Positions 22,800-33,545 of a DNA stretch of 64,000 nucleotides are shown here, piece after piece. Position 1 is the stretch's first letter; each line of letters begins with the position of its first letter. This DNA comes from Hirundichthys speculiger (Eukaryota > Chordata > Actinopteri > Beloniformes > Exocoetidae). The position numbers and the translations under genes were made by a program. The notes beneath the pieces were generated by a model. That model was not told where the DNA came from. It did no database searches and saw nothing but the letters and a program-made list of their open reading frames with translations. Location of the stretch: positions 741,501 through 805,500 of the forward strand of contig JAGFBZ010000938.1 of the NCBI GenBank assembly GCA_018398805.1. The letters run 5' to 3'.

Positions 22800-22925
22800 A
22801 ACTTCAACTGGCAACCTGTCCAACATCTACCCCTGCCTTCACCCAAAGACACCTGGGATGGGCTCCAGCAGATCCCATCACCCTGCTGTGGGTTAAACTG
22901 GTATAGAAGGATGGGTGAAGGGATG
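22800..22925 (-). repeat. LINE/SINE-type 3' tail, inverse copy
   Basis: Contains CTGGCAACCTGTCC-like start (GGCAACCTGTCCAACATCTA), CCCCTGCCTTCACCC and GGGATGGGCTCCAGCAGATC, then GGATGGGTGAAGGGATGGG. This is the reverse of the tail seen at 15155-15275. Confidence 0.6.
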
Positions 22926-22954
22926 GGTACAACCTCAAGATGAGATACTGTGTA

Positions 22955-23130
22955 AAACATAAATAAAAACAAAATAAAATGATTTGCAAATCTCAGAAAG
23001 CCACGTTTTACTCACAGTAGAACATAAAGAACATATCAGATGTTGAAACTGAGACATTTTAAAATTTAATAAAAAATATTAGCTCATTTTGACCTCGGCA
23101 GCAACACATGTCAAAAAGATTGGAAGAGGA
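22955..23130 (-). repeat. Inverse fragment of the 2210-2740 repeat family
   Basis: Contains ATGATTTGCAAATCTCAG, a TTTACTCACAGTAGAACAT phrase and AGATGTTGAAACTGAGACAT, in reverse orientation to the copy at 2640-2740. Truncated at both ends. Confidence 0.55.
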
Positions 23131-24229
23131 GACTCAAATGGCTGGAGAAGACTAAAGAGGACTAAAGAGTAGAGGGACCATCCAGCTTGTTATCAGCAGG
23201 GCTTTTATTTTTCATTTTTGTCAGTTCTGTATCTTAAAATGTAAAAAAAAAATCCTTTCCCCTCCCCCAGCAACAAATACATTGTAGTTTAACTTTGAAT
23301 TGATTTGCCGTACTTATAAATGAATAAATAAATTAATTAATAAAATGTTCTACTATGAAAGGAGCTTCCAACAAAGTCTTCCAAGCTGGTACGGGTCTTG
23401 GCTTACCAGTTGACCTTGTAAAACCATTATCATACCCTACCTTAGGGTACCTTAGGGCATACCTTAGGTACCGGACGGTACCTAAGGTATGCCCAACTTG
23501 TTTATTGCTGGATTTACACACGTGCATTTTGCATTATGGCATGTTGACAATTCTTCATCACGCCAAAAACAACCAATCAAATTTCTTCCTGTTTGCTACA
23601 CAAATAACCAGCGTGCTTTGAATTAGTCCCGCCTCTGTGTGTGATTTCATTGGCTACCTATAGCCAATGAAATATATACCTATAGCTGTGTAGCTGGATC
23701 TTACCTGACGCTCCTTTTGACGAAGGCAACACAACACACAGAACCCACAGTTCAGTTTGGCAGCGGATGACATCACCCCGTGTCTCTATGGAGACAGATG
23801 CAGACAATGCATACAACACCTACGTATGAATCCACTATAAGTGTGAAGGTACCTTTTTAAATTTGAAGAGGCACATGGTACCATCAACGCCTTTACCTGG
23901 AACGTCTACAGTTACTTCAGCAGGTGAATGTCTGACCTCATTCTGTTGGTGTCGGTTACAGAGTGACGAGACACAAACCTGGGAGAAGTTGACTAATTCA
24001 GGTCGCGGCAAGTCTTCTGTCCAATAAAGTATCCAAGAGGTGAAGCATCACTGATTTGATATAAAGTTGAATACAAAAAACAAACACATTTTTGCAGCAA
24101 CAAAACTCTGTTGCAGACAACCGCGTTGCCTCTATAATTGGAGAAACAATTTTTTAAAATTCTTTTTTTTTTATCAAGAATCATTTCATATGGCAGTGCT
24201 TCACAATTATTTTCTATTTTTGTCACTAG

Positions 24230-24360
24230 TGGCCTTTATTTGACAGTGAAGGAGAGGCAGGAAACAAGGTAACGGGGTGAGACACACAGCAAAGGGTCAT
24301 GCGTGCTGGGAGTCAAACCTGTGAACAGCCTGCCCTGACCGCTGCACCACGGCGGCCCGC
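24230..24360 (-). repeat. tRNA-like SINE fragment
   Basis: The plus strand reads GGCCTTTATTTGACAGTGA, GGCAAAGGGT-like text and AGTCAAACCTGTGAACAGCC, then GACCGCTGCACCACGGCGGC. Read in reverse, it has a degenerate B-box (GGTTTGACTCC for GGTTCRANNCC). It resembles a family common in fish. It is not a functional tRNA: no cloverleaf could be folded by eye. Confidence 0.45.
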
Positions 24361-24419
24361 TGCTCAGTTATTTTCTTTCTATTTCTATATCTATATATGT
24401 GCAGTTACATTTTATCGCA

Positions 24420-24590
24420 GTATTACAAAAAAAGCATGTTCGCGCCCTCCCCCTGGCATCGCACCCCCCCCCCCCCCTGGCATCCCCCCCACCCCCAGGG
24501 GTTGCCCCCCCCCAGGGGTTGCACCCCCCCAGGGGTTGCACGCCCCTCCCCCCCTCCCCCTCCACACCCCTATATGCGAAGGACTGCCTT
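24420..24590 (+). repeat. C-rich decayed repeat
   Basis: Poly-C runs separated by GGCATC and AGGGGTTGC units, ending CCTATATGCGAAGGACTGC. The same ending (TATTTGAGAAGGACTGC) follows a 'gcgcccccc' tract at 16160-16235, so these are two copies of one element. Confidence 0.5.
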
Positions 24591-25374
24591 GTGGAGACAG
24601 CGACATGCCTCCACAGGAGTCAGTAACAAACTAGCGGTAAGCCTGTCTTTGTGATATTATGTGTCATTAAGCATTGTGACAGCCGGGGGATGTCAACAAT
24701 TAGTATCTTTAATTTAGAAATGATTTAAAATGACTTGTTAAAAGGGTGATAGAACACATGGGGAAACATGATTCTCACCTGTTTGGCCAACTTTTATGTT
24801 GCTGACATCAAATGCTTAATTTGCTTCAGTTTTCTAAATATGGGGACTTTGGCCAGTGAAGGCGCTACAAATAACTTCCTTTGTACCTGTATCTGTTCAG
24901 TAATGTTCTAAGAACATTCTTCCATAATTATTAATAATTGGACTTTTTCAGTAATTAAAATCAAACTGTGACTCAGCAGCTGACATCTCCAAGCCCCATC
25001 AGTTGTTTTCCATTTCTTTTTTCTTTTTTTTTTCCGAGGACTTTTTGAAAGGTCTCTTTGTTGCACTTAAAGTTCATGATCAAATAAACTCTAGCTCTCT
25101 TCGCAACAACTGAAACCCAGTTTGGTTCCTTAGAGTGGGTCTTTATTATATAGGCGTGTCTTTGTTAAAGCGCTCACCATCACCCTTTATCTGGTTGTTT
25201 GTGCTGCCATTCTGTAATACAGTTAAATACAAAACATGGAGTGAGAATATGTTACTGAAATGAACAACATAGATTCATTATTTAGCTGCAGTATAATGCA
25301 GGTTGTTAAGATTAAAACAAATACCTTGTGTGTCGATGCTGAATGATCACTTATGCCTTTTGAATCCCTAAAGG

Positions 25375-25701
25375 CAGTGATTCCCAAAGTGTGGGCCTCG
25401 GCCCCCTGGTGGGCCGTCGAGGTACTGCAGGTGGGCCGTGAGAGGTCATTAAAATTAAACAAATGTGTTTTAAATCCTCGATCTTTTTTAAATATGTTTT
25501 TAATTACTGTAAAATATTCATGACATGATTGAAAACACATTAAGAAGTAATAAAACAAACCAGTTAAGTGTTATTCTACTATCATCTTAACTTGATATGA
25601 CAAGTGTCACCTTATTTGTTGACCCCTCACATTAATATCGGATCATGGTTCCTGGTCCTGGATGTTGATCACAGTTGTGATTAAAGGTTTGGGAACGGCT
25701 G
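25375..25701. mobile_element. hAT-type MITE
   Basis: Ends CAGTGATTCCCAAAG and the inverse of CAGCCGTTCCCAAAC enclose 327 bases. Flanks CCTAAAGG (25367-25374) and CCTTAAGG (25702-25709) match at seven of eight positions. Confidence 0.75.
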
Positions 25702-26402
25702 CCTTAAGGTATTCTGAACTGAGAAAATAAATACCAATCAAACCAAATCAAAATGCATATTTTAACTTTTGTTGGATTTAAATAAATATTTGACTTTAAT
25801 ATTGATTTATTGACTGAAACCATTGAATTCATGCATTGTGAAAACCTGGTTACGTATAAGGTAAAAATAACTTCATCTCACTGAAAATGCTCGGTGTGAT
25901 GAAGTGGCTAGAAATAAAGCTATTTGAGCACACAGACGGCAGCTTTGACCGTATTTCATTCTTAAGTTCACAGATGCAGTTGATTTATATTTCTGAGAAA
26001 ATCGAAAATGTCCAAAATTAGCATTGGCATGTGGTCAGACCTTTTTAGAAAATGGGAAGTCAGAATCTCCAGAGAAAATTTCAGTTGGCACGTCGCTTTA
26101 AGAAAAAAAAAAAAATTGTATCCGGGATGAGTACAAAAAATAACACCACGATTAATTTGTGCCCTGCAGTGTCAGGGAGGACACTGTTTAATCAACGTTT
26201 TTTTTCTTTTTGGTAATAAAGGGCCTCTGTTACCAATTAAAACAGTTGCCCATAAAGCAAAGCTTAAAATCGGTCTGCTTCCTTGGTTTTTGTGCCAGAT
26301 TGATATGATTGGCTTCTTAATGGCATGACTAATGATATTTGCAGCACCAGCACAACGAGCACGTGGTATGACAGCAGAACAGTCCTGGGACATTTGGCTC
26401 CG

Positions 26403-26553
26403 TGGCGACGGGCTCAGAAGTTCTGGCCCGTCTGTTCCCTCTCTGTCTCTTTCTGGAGCCTGGACAGTAGGGCAGTGGCGACGGGCTCAGAGGTTCTGGC
26501 CCGTCTGTTCCCTCTCTGTCTGTCTTTCTGGAGCCTGGACAGTAGGGCAGTGG
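26403..26553 (+). repeat. Tandem duplication, 73-bp unit
   Basis: Two copies start at 26403 and 26476 with TGGCGACGGGCTCAGA. The second carries an extra TGTC in the TCTG run. Near-identity suggests a recent event. Confidence 0.9.
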
Positions 26554-27839
26554 GCTCCCTGCATGTGGCCTCCACAGTGACGTCATCTTTCAGCTGCCAC
26601 AAATCAGTGTGTTGTTTCTCTCCCTCCTCAACAAAGTCCTCTTAGTCTTCACCCATCTGACAAGCTCATTTCTGCTGGAATCAGTTTTTTGCACTGTTTG
26701 GAAATGCAAAGATATATTTCCTCTGGCACAGTTGCAGCATATCCATCATTTTATGTTGTCTTGAGATGAAAAACCTTTTTTTTTTATATATTCTTGTTCA
26801 CAGCAACATAGTCATACACATTATACACTTGTCGTTGCCTTTATTCCAGCAGTGTTTCAGTATTTAACAAATTTATGGCATACTGAATGACAGAAAGTCT
26901 TTGATTTGCTTCTTTTATCCCCTCAATATTCATGACTGGGTTACTATGATTAAAGGGGAAAAAAAGCAGCGTCTTTTATGAAAATATACTGGTTAGATTA
27001 AATAATTGTCAAGATAGCATTTGTCAAAGTAATCATTTATTTGAATGAACAATTCCATTCTGTGAGAGAGCTGTGGACCTTTTGCTGCACATTTGTGTTT
27101 ACTGTAACACTGTACTGCTGTCATGACTTTTCATATGTACAGGTCCAATCATTTTAGTGAACTCCAGTGCAACAACTGCTTTGTGTGTATGATTTGCCCA
27201 CACAAACAGTGTGGGAAGTATGGATAAGATTAGAAAGATTACAGAGTGTAGGGCTAAAATTTTGTTTCAACCTTCCAGCAAGTGTTCTCGTGATATGCAG
27301 TTCTCAATATTAATACATCTTATTTGTGAAATTAGAAGTAACAGAGTGCTGTAAACAGTTATGATAGCATTATGTACAGTGTTATATGAATTTTGTTAAT
27401 ATGGATGTGTGTAAAATGTTTGACGGAGAGGATCATTATCACAAATTTACAGAATGGCATGGAGCCTTCCCGAGGGAATACAGCTGTGTTTTATCGTTGT
27501 TTACAGCATGTAAGCTTATAAATAATATTTGTAAAATGCAGTCCAAATCCCATGTGAATATCCTGTGAATGCAGAAACATACCTGTCAGAGCAAATCGGA
27601 TACTTCTGATAGTTTTCATTTAATTTCCGTTGGTCATTTGTGGCTAAAGTATCATCTTAACGGTTGTGTGTGTCATGTTAAATGTAAGCTTTTATTCATT
27701 AGCTTTCATGCTGCAGCCCTGCGGTCTAACATTTGCTTTTCTATAAATTAGTGAAATCGCTGACTGCATTTCCTCTTGCTAAATGAGGTTTATTTTCTCT
27801 TAGCTTGTGTATTTTGTACATGCTGGTTTTGCATGGTTG

Positions 27840-28165
27840 CCACTTTGGCTGAAGGACTGTTGCGTGAAACCAAGATAAGGGATTAAGCTGGGATATGTAA
27901 GTTATCTTGGCTGAACTTATCCTCCAGTCAGTGGCAGGAAAACGACATCAGATAAGTTACCATGGAGATTTATTCTGTGTGGCGAGTCAGGTCTGGACCA
28001 GGCTAACGACCAGATCTCTGAGCAGATCCCGAGGAGCCAGGACTGAACGGGTATGGATGATGGGTGGATGGATTCATATTCTCAAAGATGTTTGACCAAA
28101 AATAAATATAAAATAGTGAAGATAGTTTTATCTTTCTGATATTCTTGTTGAATGATGAAGGGACG
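27840..28165 (+). repeat. Dispersed repeat, copy 1 (pair with 52560 and 53590)
   Basis: GGATTAAGCTGGGATATGTA, GTTACCATGGAGATTTATTC and CTCAAAGATGTTTGACCAAA recur as related text at 52578-52675 and 53590-53620. The family is not identified. Confidence 0.55.
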
Positions 28166-28630
28166 CTTAGAGCCAACACAGCAGATGACTCGCTTTTTAA
28201 AAAATCCTGGAGAGCTCTGATCTCAACCGAACTTGCTGGTTAGATAAAGGGAAGTAATAGCTTGATTCTGCACAACTGAATCATACACCAAAGCAACCAG
28301 TGCTGTTTTGAAGTGGGAAAAGAGACGTCAGCGTGTCAACCTGCAGAAGATGGCAGTCACTGTGCTCTCAGTTCAGGAAACCAGGGAGAAATTCTGATGG
28401 AGAGCTACGTTAACAGTTGCTCCAAACTGGGGCCTTAGAAGAGCATAGTTTTTATGTTGGTGACATATTCAAGGACCCAGACTGAGGAGACACGAAAGCA
28501 GGAGTAGCATCTGCCTTCCCCAGATGCCATCAGATATCTGGGTAGTTTGGAGACCAAATGCCACCTCAAATCTTTGTTCTATCCATCCATCCGTTATCTT
28601 CAGCTTATTTGTGTTCTGGCATCAGTCTAG

Positions 28631-28857
28631 ACCAGGGGTGTCCAAACTCGGTCCTGGAGAGCCGCTGTCCTGCATGTTTTAGATGTTTCCAAGGCACAGC
28701 ACACCTGATCCAGTTGAATAGATCGCCACCAGCTTGTCATCCAGTTCTGCACAAGTCTGTTAACGACCTGTTCATTTGAATCAGGTGCGCTGAAGCAGGT
28801 AAACATCGAAGACTTGCAGGACAGCGGCCCTCCAGGACCGAGTTTGGACACCCCTGG
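28631..28857. mobile_element. Foldback MITE (ACCAGGGGTGTCC ends)
   Basis: 227 bases with long inverted ends: ACCAGGGGTGTCCAAACTCG and its inverse at 28838-28857. Flanking TCTAG at 28626-28630 and 28858-28862 is a 5-6 bp target duplication. A decayed relative sits in the pgm1 last intron. Confidence 0.82.
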
Positions 28858-28892
28858 TCTAGGCCAAGAAGCCCACGTCTCTACCTGGCAAC

Positions 28893-29792
28893 TAGGGATG
28901 GGCGTTTGGTCGAGATTTATTCTTCGATCGTCGGGAGAATTAATGATTAATAATCGATTTATCATTAACATTTTTATATTGAAAACTATCACAATTATTC
29001 TCCATATCGGCGTGGCCTTTGTTTTCCCCTTTGGCCTGGTTGCTATGGCCTGGTTGCTATGGCCTGGTTGCTATGGCCCGCGCATGCGCAGATGTGTTCA
29101 GTGAAGCGGATGTTCGTGGTCGACAATAACGTGACATTTCCTGTTTCTTTTCTTTAAAAAAACAACGATAATAAAACAAGAGATATCGAGGAGACTACTT
29201 AACAAGGACAATTTATATCAAGGCGCCAGTATTACAGGCTTTTTGTTTCTTAAAAAGATGCGCTTGTTGTGTGCTCGATGTGCACTGCAGCTCCTTCTGG
29301 TCCGTGCTAACACCGAGTTGAGGCTAGGCTAGGCTAGGCTAGGCTAGGCTGATGATGAACCGCCTCCACCGTCCTTTACAAGGCTTGGATGCGCGTTGTT
29401 AAAGTGATACATCATTGTCGTTGTCGATTAATTGTATTTGTAATTAGCATTGCAGTGATTGCAGTACACTTGCTCATTTTCTAAACTAAAATGGTTCCAC
29501 GCCACACTTCACCGCGACCGCTTCATGATTAGGCGATGACCTACAGAAGCTCGCATGTAACAACTGAGTCCAGCCAGGGTAGGTGATGGTGAAATGTTGC
29601 CCCCTGGTGGCAGATTTCTATCGGTGGCACAGAGAAATGCATCGCATTGTTTGAGGACGTGCACTGAGAACCTACATTCGGATTGTTTAAAAAAGAAAAA
29701 AAAACATTCGGTTCATCGACGAAAATTAATTTCTTCGACCAAATTTCTTAATGATCAATCATCGATTAATCGATTAATTATGCCCATCCCTA
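28893..29792. mobile_element. hAT-type element with perfect target duplication
   Basis: 900 bases between TAGGGATGGGC and GCCCATCCCTA. CTGGCAAC is repeated exactly at 28885-28892 and 29793-29800. The inside holds a 16-bp tandem (GGCCTGGTTGCTATGG, three copies near 29033) and six AGGCT units at 29321-29350. No transposase was seen. Confidence 0.92.
29598..29612 (-). promoter_or_regulatory. CTCF-like motif, site 1
   Basis: TGCCCCCTGGTGGCA, whose reverse complement (CCACCAGGGGGCA) fits the vertebrate CTCF core. It lies inside a hAT. Occupancy is unknown. Confidence 0.4.
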
Positions 29793-30062
29793 CTGGCAAC
29801 CTCTTCCAGCTTTTCCGGAGGAACAGCGTTCCCAGGCAAGCTAAGCGATTAAAATCCTTCCTGCATAACTTAGGTCTGCCCTGGTGTCTCCTCCCAGTTG
29901 GACATACCTGAAAAACCTTCAGGTATGTCCTAAGGCGTCCTAATCAGATGGCCAAACCATTTCAGCTGGGTCTCCTCAGTTAGGAGGGGGAGCGACTCTG
30001 AGACCTCCTGAATGACCGAACCTCTTACTCTATATTTGAGACAGAGGTGTGTTTCCTGACAC

Positions 30063-30106
30063 ACGTTAGCTGACCAGGTAAACCATGTTACCTGGTCAGC
30101 TAACGT
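30063..30106. repeat. Perfect hairpin, 19-bp arms
   Basis: Arms 30063-30081 (ACGTTAGCTGACCAGGTAA) and 30088-30106 are exact inverse copies with a 6-base loop (ACCATG). Confidence 0.9.
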
Positions 30107-30860
30107 GGGCGTTCTGTGGTAAGAAGTTGCGCTGTCTCATGTGCTACTTGTATAATATGGATACTTTGTGCTTGAGCCACTTCACTTGTAGTTTCTGCTC
30201 CTTTTCTTTGCTTCCCATTTTTCTTAACCAACGCTTCTTGTAAGAGAAGTTGTAACATTTCCTAATTTCTTCATTTAGTAGAATTTAATCAATGATTTCT
30301 GTGCTTTTCAAATGTAGCATGCAATTAGTAAGATGATTTGAATGTAGTCTGGATACATTTCTGATGTGTCAAATCAGTCCAATGCAGTATTTTATTTGGT
30401 CATTATCTTATTTGGTCACCTCAAAACTGTCAGAACAACCCTGTGGTTCTGAGAATATTTGACTTGGTATACGGTGGATGAAGTCATACTAATATATTTT
30501 AAATGTGGATGGAAAAGTGACCAAACAGAACTTGCTGACTGTCCTGTCTTGTGACTAGTGTTTGTTACTTCTCCATTTTGCACTCAAACAGCAGGAAGCA
30601 TTTGGAGGCGTACGTAACGTATCATAAAAACTAATTTTCCACTGAAATTATCAAGACTTGGTAAGTTATAACTCATTTGTCATGAGTTATAATTTTGTCA
30701 TAAGTCAGTAATATCATCAGTCTAAAGTCATAGCGCATGGTATATTGTGTTTGATTTTCTTTAATTCTGTTACTTAATAGTAATTGACTTGTGGGGAGAG
30801 AATAAATGAATGCAACGTGTACCCTTCATTGTTGAGGCACACATTTGCATTTTTGGAAGA

Positions 30861-30866
30861 TTATTT

Positions 30867-30902
<36 letters not shown>

Positions 30903-30905
30903 TTT
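30861..30905 (+). repeat. (TTTA)n microsatellite
   Basis: About eleven TTTA units. Confidence 0.9.
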
Positions 30906-31429
30906 TCCCTCTAGACTCCAGATGACGTTAATGCAATATTAACACTGATTCACACATTTTACATCTTCAGCTGTCTTTGTTTTAGGCACCACAAAGGGTA
31001 TCTTTGTGTGGGTGTCCAGCAGTTTTAAATGTATGACAGCCTCTGACTCAGCGTGCACGTCTCTCCATTGTGCACTGCTGCAGTGTTGCATAGATTGACT
31101 GGTCATAAGGGTAGTTTTTATTTTTATTTTTTGTTTTTTTTGTGGTCGTGTTGCTTAACATTTTATTTTGATGTGATGAATTAACCATTTAAAGCAGATG
31201 CTGTCACACTTTGTTTTTTGTGTTAGAAGTTGAGTGCAAGATATAAGATCCATTTATTCCTCATATAAATTGTAGACACTGAACTGATTTGATCATTCAC
31301 TTTCTTTAAAGATGCTGCATCTTTTTTTCTTCTTCCCAGAATAGTAAAAAAATTCCATCTGTCCTTTTTGGTATTTGGTACAGTTACCTGCATTGTCACA
31401 TCTGCTCTGGAGCTTGGCTCTGCCTGTCT

Positions 31430-32100
31430 GAGGTGAGATGAGGATGCAGATACAGGAGACTGAGGCAGTAGTGATCCTGCAAACTCCTTTATTAGGGCTC
31501 CACTGCATGATTTTGGGCTATTTTGGTCTGTCCTATGTCTCACAGTGTGAGTGGTTTGATGATGGCAGTCATCCTGGTCTTGTGACCAAAGACTACCTAA
31601 TATAATTTTCTGTCAGAAATCGCTGTCAGAAATCCTACGATGCCGTCCACTTACCAAAGGCAACTAAACCACAATGGACCACAACGGGGCAGCAAAACAG
31701 AAACTAACCAGCAGATGATTAAAAATGACGAACTACATGGACGGACGGAGAAAAGGGAAAAGTCGAGACAATACACAGTGACGGGCTGACGAGACACAGG
31801 TGTGAATGACCAGGTAAGACGTGGTCAGGAGAAATCAAACCAGAGCTCGACACAGAAAGAACTTTCAGACTGAAAAAGGAAGTAAAGCTACTGGGAAGAC
31901 AAGAAAACGTGACTAAAACAGGATAACGAGTAAAGACTTTAGGAAACAAAACTGAACTGAGGAGCAGAGTCTAAATAAAACACAACATGAGAACAAAAAT
32001 ATGCACTAATGAAGAAAACCCCCAAAAAAGAGGTAATAAAAATGCCCAGGCCAAAAAAGTACTCCAAGTATGTTTTCCTGAGTCATACCTGGCAAGCAAG
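31430..32100. repeat. Decayed A-rich repeat, probably transposon-derived
   Basis: Purine-rich text similar in style to the 17238-17647 and 49032-49373 elements ('caggagactgaggcag...cctttattagg', then 'gaca...aacaggataacgag'). Ends not found. Confidence 0.35.
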
Positions 32101-32675
32101 ATTGGTGCAGCGTCTGCTATGGTGCGGACTCTGTACCACTAGTTACAGCAAAATATAGGATTTATTTATACCGTACCTGTACCGCCGAACATTCAGTGAT
32201 TCTGGTGAGGCAGTAAATAGAGTTAAATAACAACTTGGCTGCGACTAGAATCAAAGTGAATTTAATTTCATTTGTATACAAATTAGGCCATTACCTTACA
32301 CCACAGGCAGTCGATGCAGAAATGACAATAAGGCATCTGGGAACAAACGCTTTTATACAGTGTCTGAGTTCAAACAACCTTAGGATAAAACCTTCACGGC
32401 GCCTCCATAACAAACTTCAGACGAGACTTGGAGGTCATGCTCAAACACGTGATAAGAGACGGTGACGTTTCACACATTCTCTAAGCATAATATCATACAC
32501 TCGTAACAGGTCCATGACGACCTCCATTTAAAGTTCATTTTTACTATAACACCGCCCTGTTGTAGTAAAGAGAGAGCTGAGCCAAAAGGCACGGCTCTCT
32601 GTTTACCTGTTGATCTCACCATAGGTGAGGACCTGTGGTCATGAACTGTGGGTTGGGACCGTAAGAACGAAACCA

Positions 32676-33545
32676 CGGATACAAGCGACTGAAATGTGTT
32701 TTCTCCGTAGGGTGGCTGGACTCTCTCTTAGAGATAGGGTGAGAAGTAGGCTTGGGCGGTATCCAAATTTTGATACCGTCAAACTTCCCTCACATTTTAC
32801 CGGGGTATACGGTATTCCCGCGACTATTAAGACGAACACACACCGCCGGCGGACGCCGTGCGTCAAAACAGACGCCCCCATTATGTACCCCAGGCGGGCT
32901 ACATAATGGGGGCTTAACGCTGCTGTCCTATTCCCTTTGTTGACGCGCCTGGAAAAAAAAAGGTGAGTTTACCTCGAAACAGCAGTTCAGTGCTTCAATA
33001 TAAAGTTGGCTCAACTACAGTTGTTATTTATTTGTGTATTTCTTGCTTTTCACTGTAGTTTTAACTGTTCCTTCTCCGCTCCAGCTTCTCTCTGCTGCAG
33101 CGCTGAAACGCGCTTTATAGTAAAGTGTCTGATGCTGGACATTTACTTCCTATAAATTCTTCAACATAAAAGTCCAACATTATTAGCTTAATTAGAAGCT
33201 TTTATTTTGAAGCAGCAATCTCAGGAAGTGTTGTTTTCATCGTCAGTACCTTAACAGGACGAGTCAAACAGAGATCAGCTCCAAGCGAACATGAATAAAC
33301 GGTAAAATAAAGCGGAACACACAATACACACAGCGATACAGGAGAAACTAAACTAAACTTTAAACCACAGAAATCATTCATTGCACTTTTTATGACGGTA
33401 TTGAAACTGATACCGCCGCTATTTTTAAATACCGGAAGTATACGGTATTACCGTAATACCGCCCAAGCCTAGTGAGAAGTTCAGTCATTCAGGAGAGACT
33501 CAAGGTAGAGCTGCTGTCCAAGTAGAGAAGAATGCAGGTCAGGGT
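32676..33545 (+). pseudogene. LINE reverse-transcriptase tail, split by a hAT
   Basis: The plus strand reads RRVAGLSLRDRVRS up to 32746 and, after the insertion, SSVIQERLKVELL from 33477. This is the C-terminal tail of a fish non-LTR retrotransposon reverse transcriptase. Removing 32747-33471 and one duplication copy keeps the frame. Only the tail is preserved. Subfamily not assigned. Confidence 0.65.
32747..33471. mobile_element. hAT-type element with perfect target duplication
   Basis: 725 bases between TAGGCTTGGGCGGTAT and its inverse (ATACCGCCCAAGCCTA). GTGAGAAG is repeated exactly at 32739-32746 and 33472-33479. Contains a 14-bp perfect hairpin at 32874-32913. No transposase was seen. 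Confidence 0.92.

Larger units (their letters stand above)
28578..30055 (-). mobile_element. LINE 3' tail split by two insertions
   Basis: Remnant of a non-LTR retrotransposon. On the minus strand, 30055-29980 translates to text like L-YRVRGSVIQE, the same RT C-terminal tail as at 32690-33530 (SLRDRVRSSVIQE). The tail continues from 29980 to 29801 and from 28884 to 28859, and ends near the ATCC run at 28579. It is interrupted by a foldback MITE (28631-28857) and a hAT (28893-29792). Confidence 0.6.

Noticed and set aside
24230..24360. A functional tRNA gene
   Set aside because: Only a degenerate B-box-like segment is present; no acceptor stem or anticodon loop could be traced. It is better read as a SINE fragment.
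24299..24654. Proline/glycine-rich open frames at the poly-C repeat
   Set aside because: They are produced by C-runs; no coding evidence.
29594..29911. 105-residue open frame on the plus strand
   Set aside because: It runs from inside a hAT across its end into a LINE tail, so it is a chance frame.
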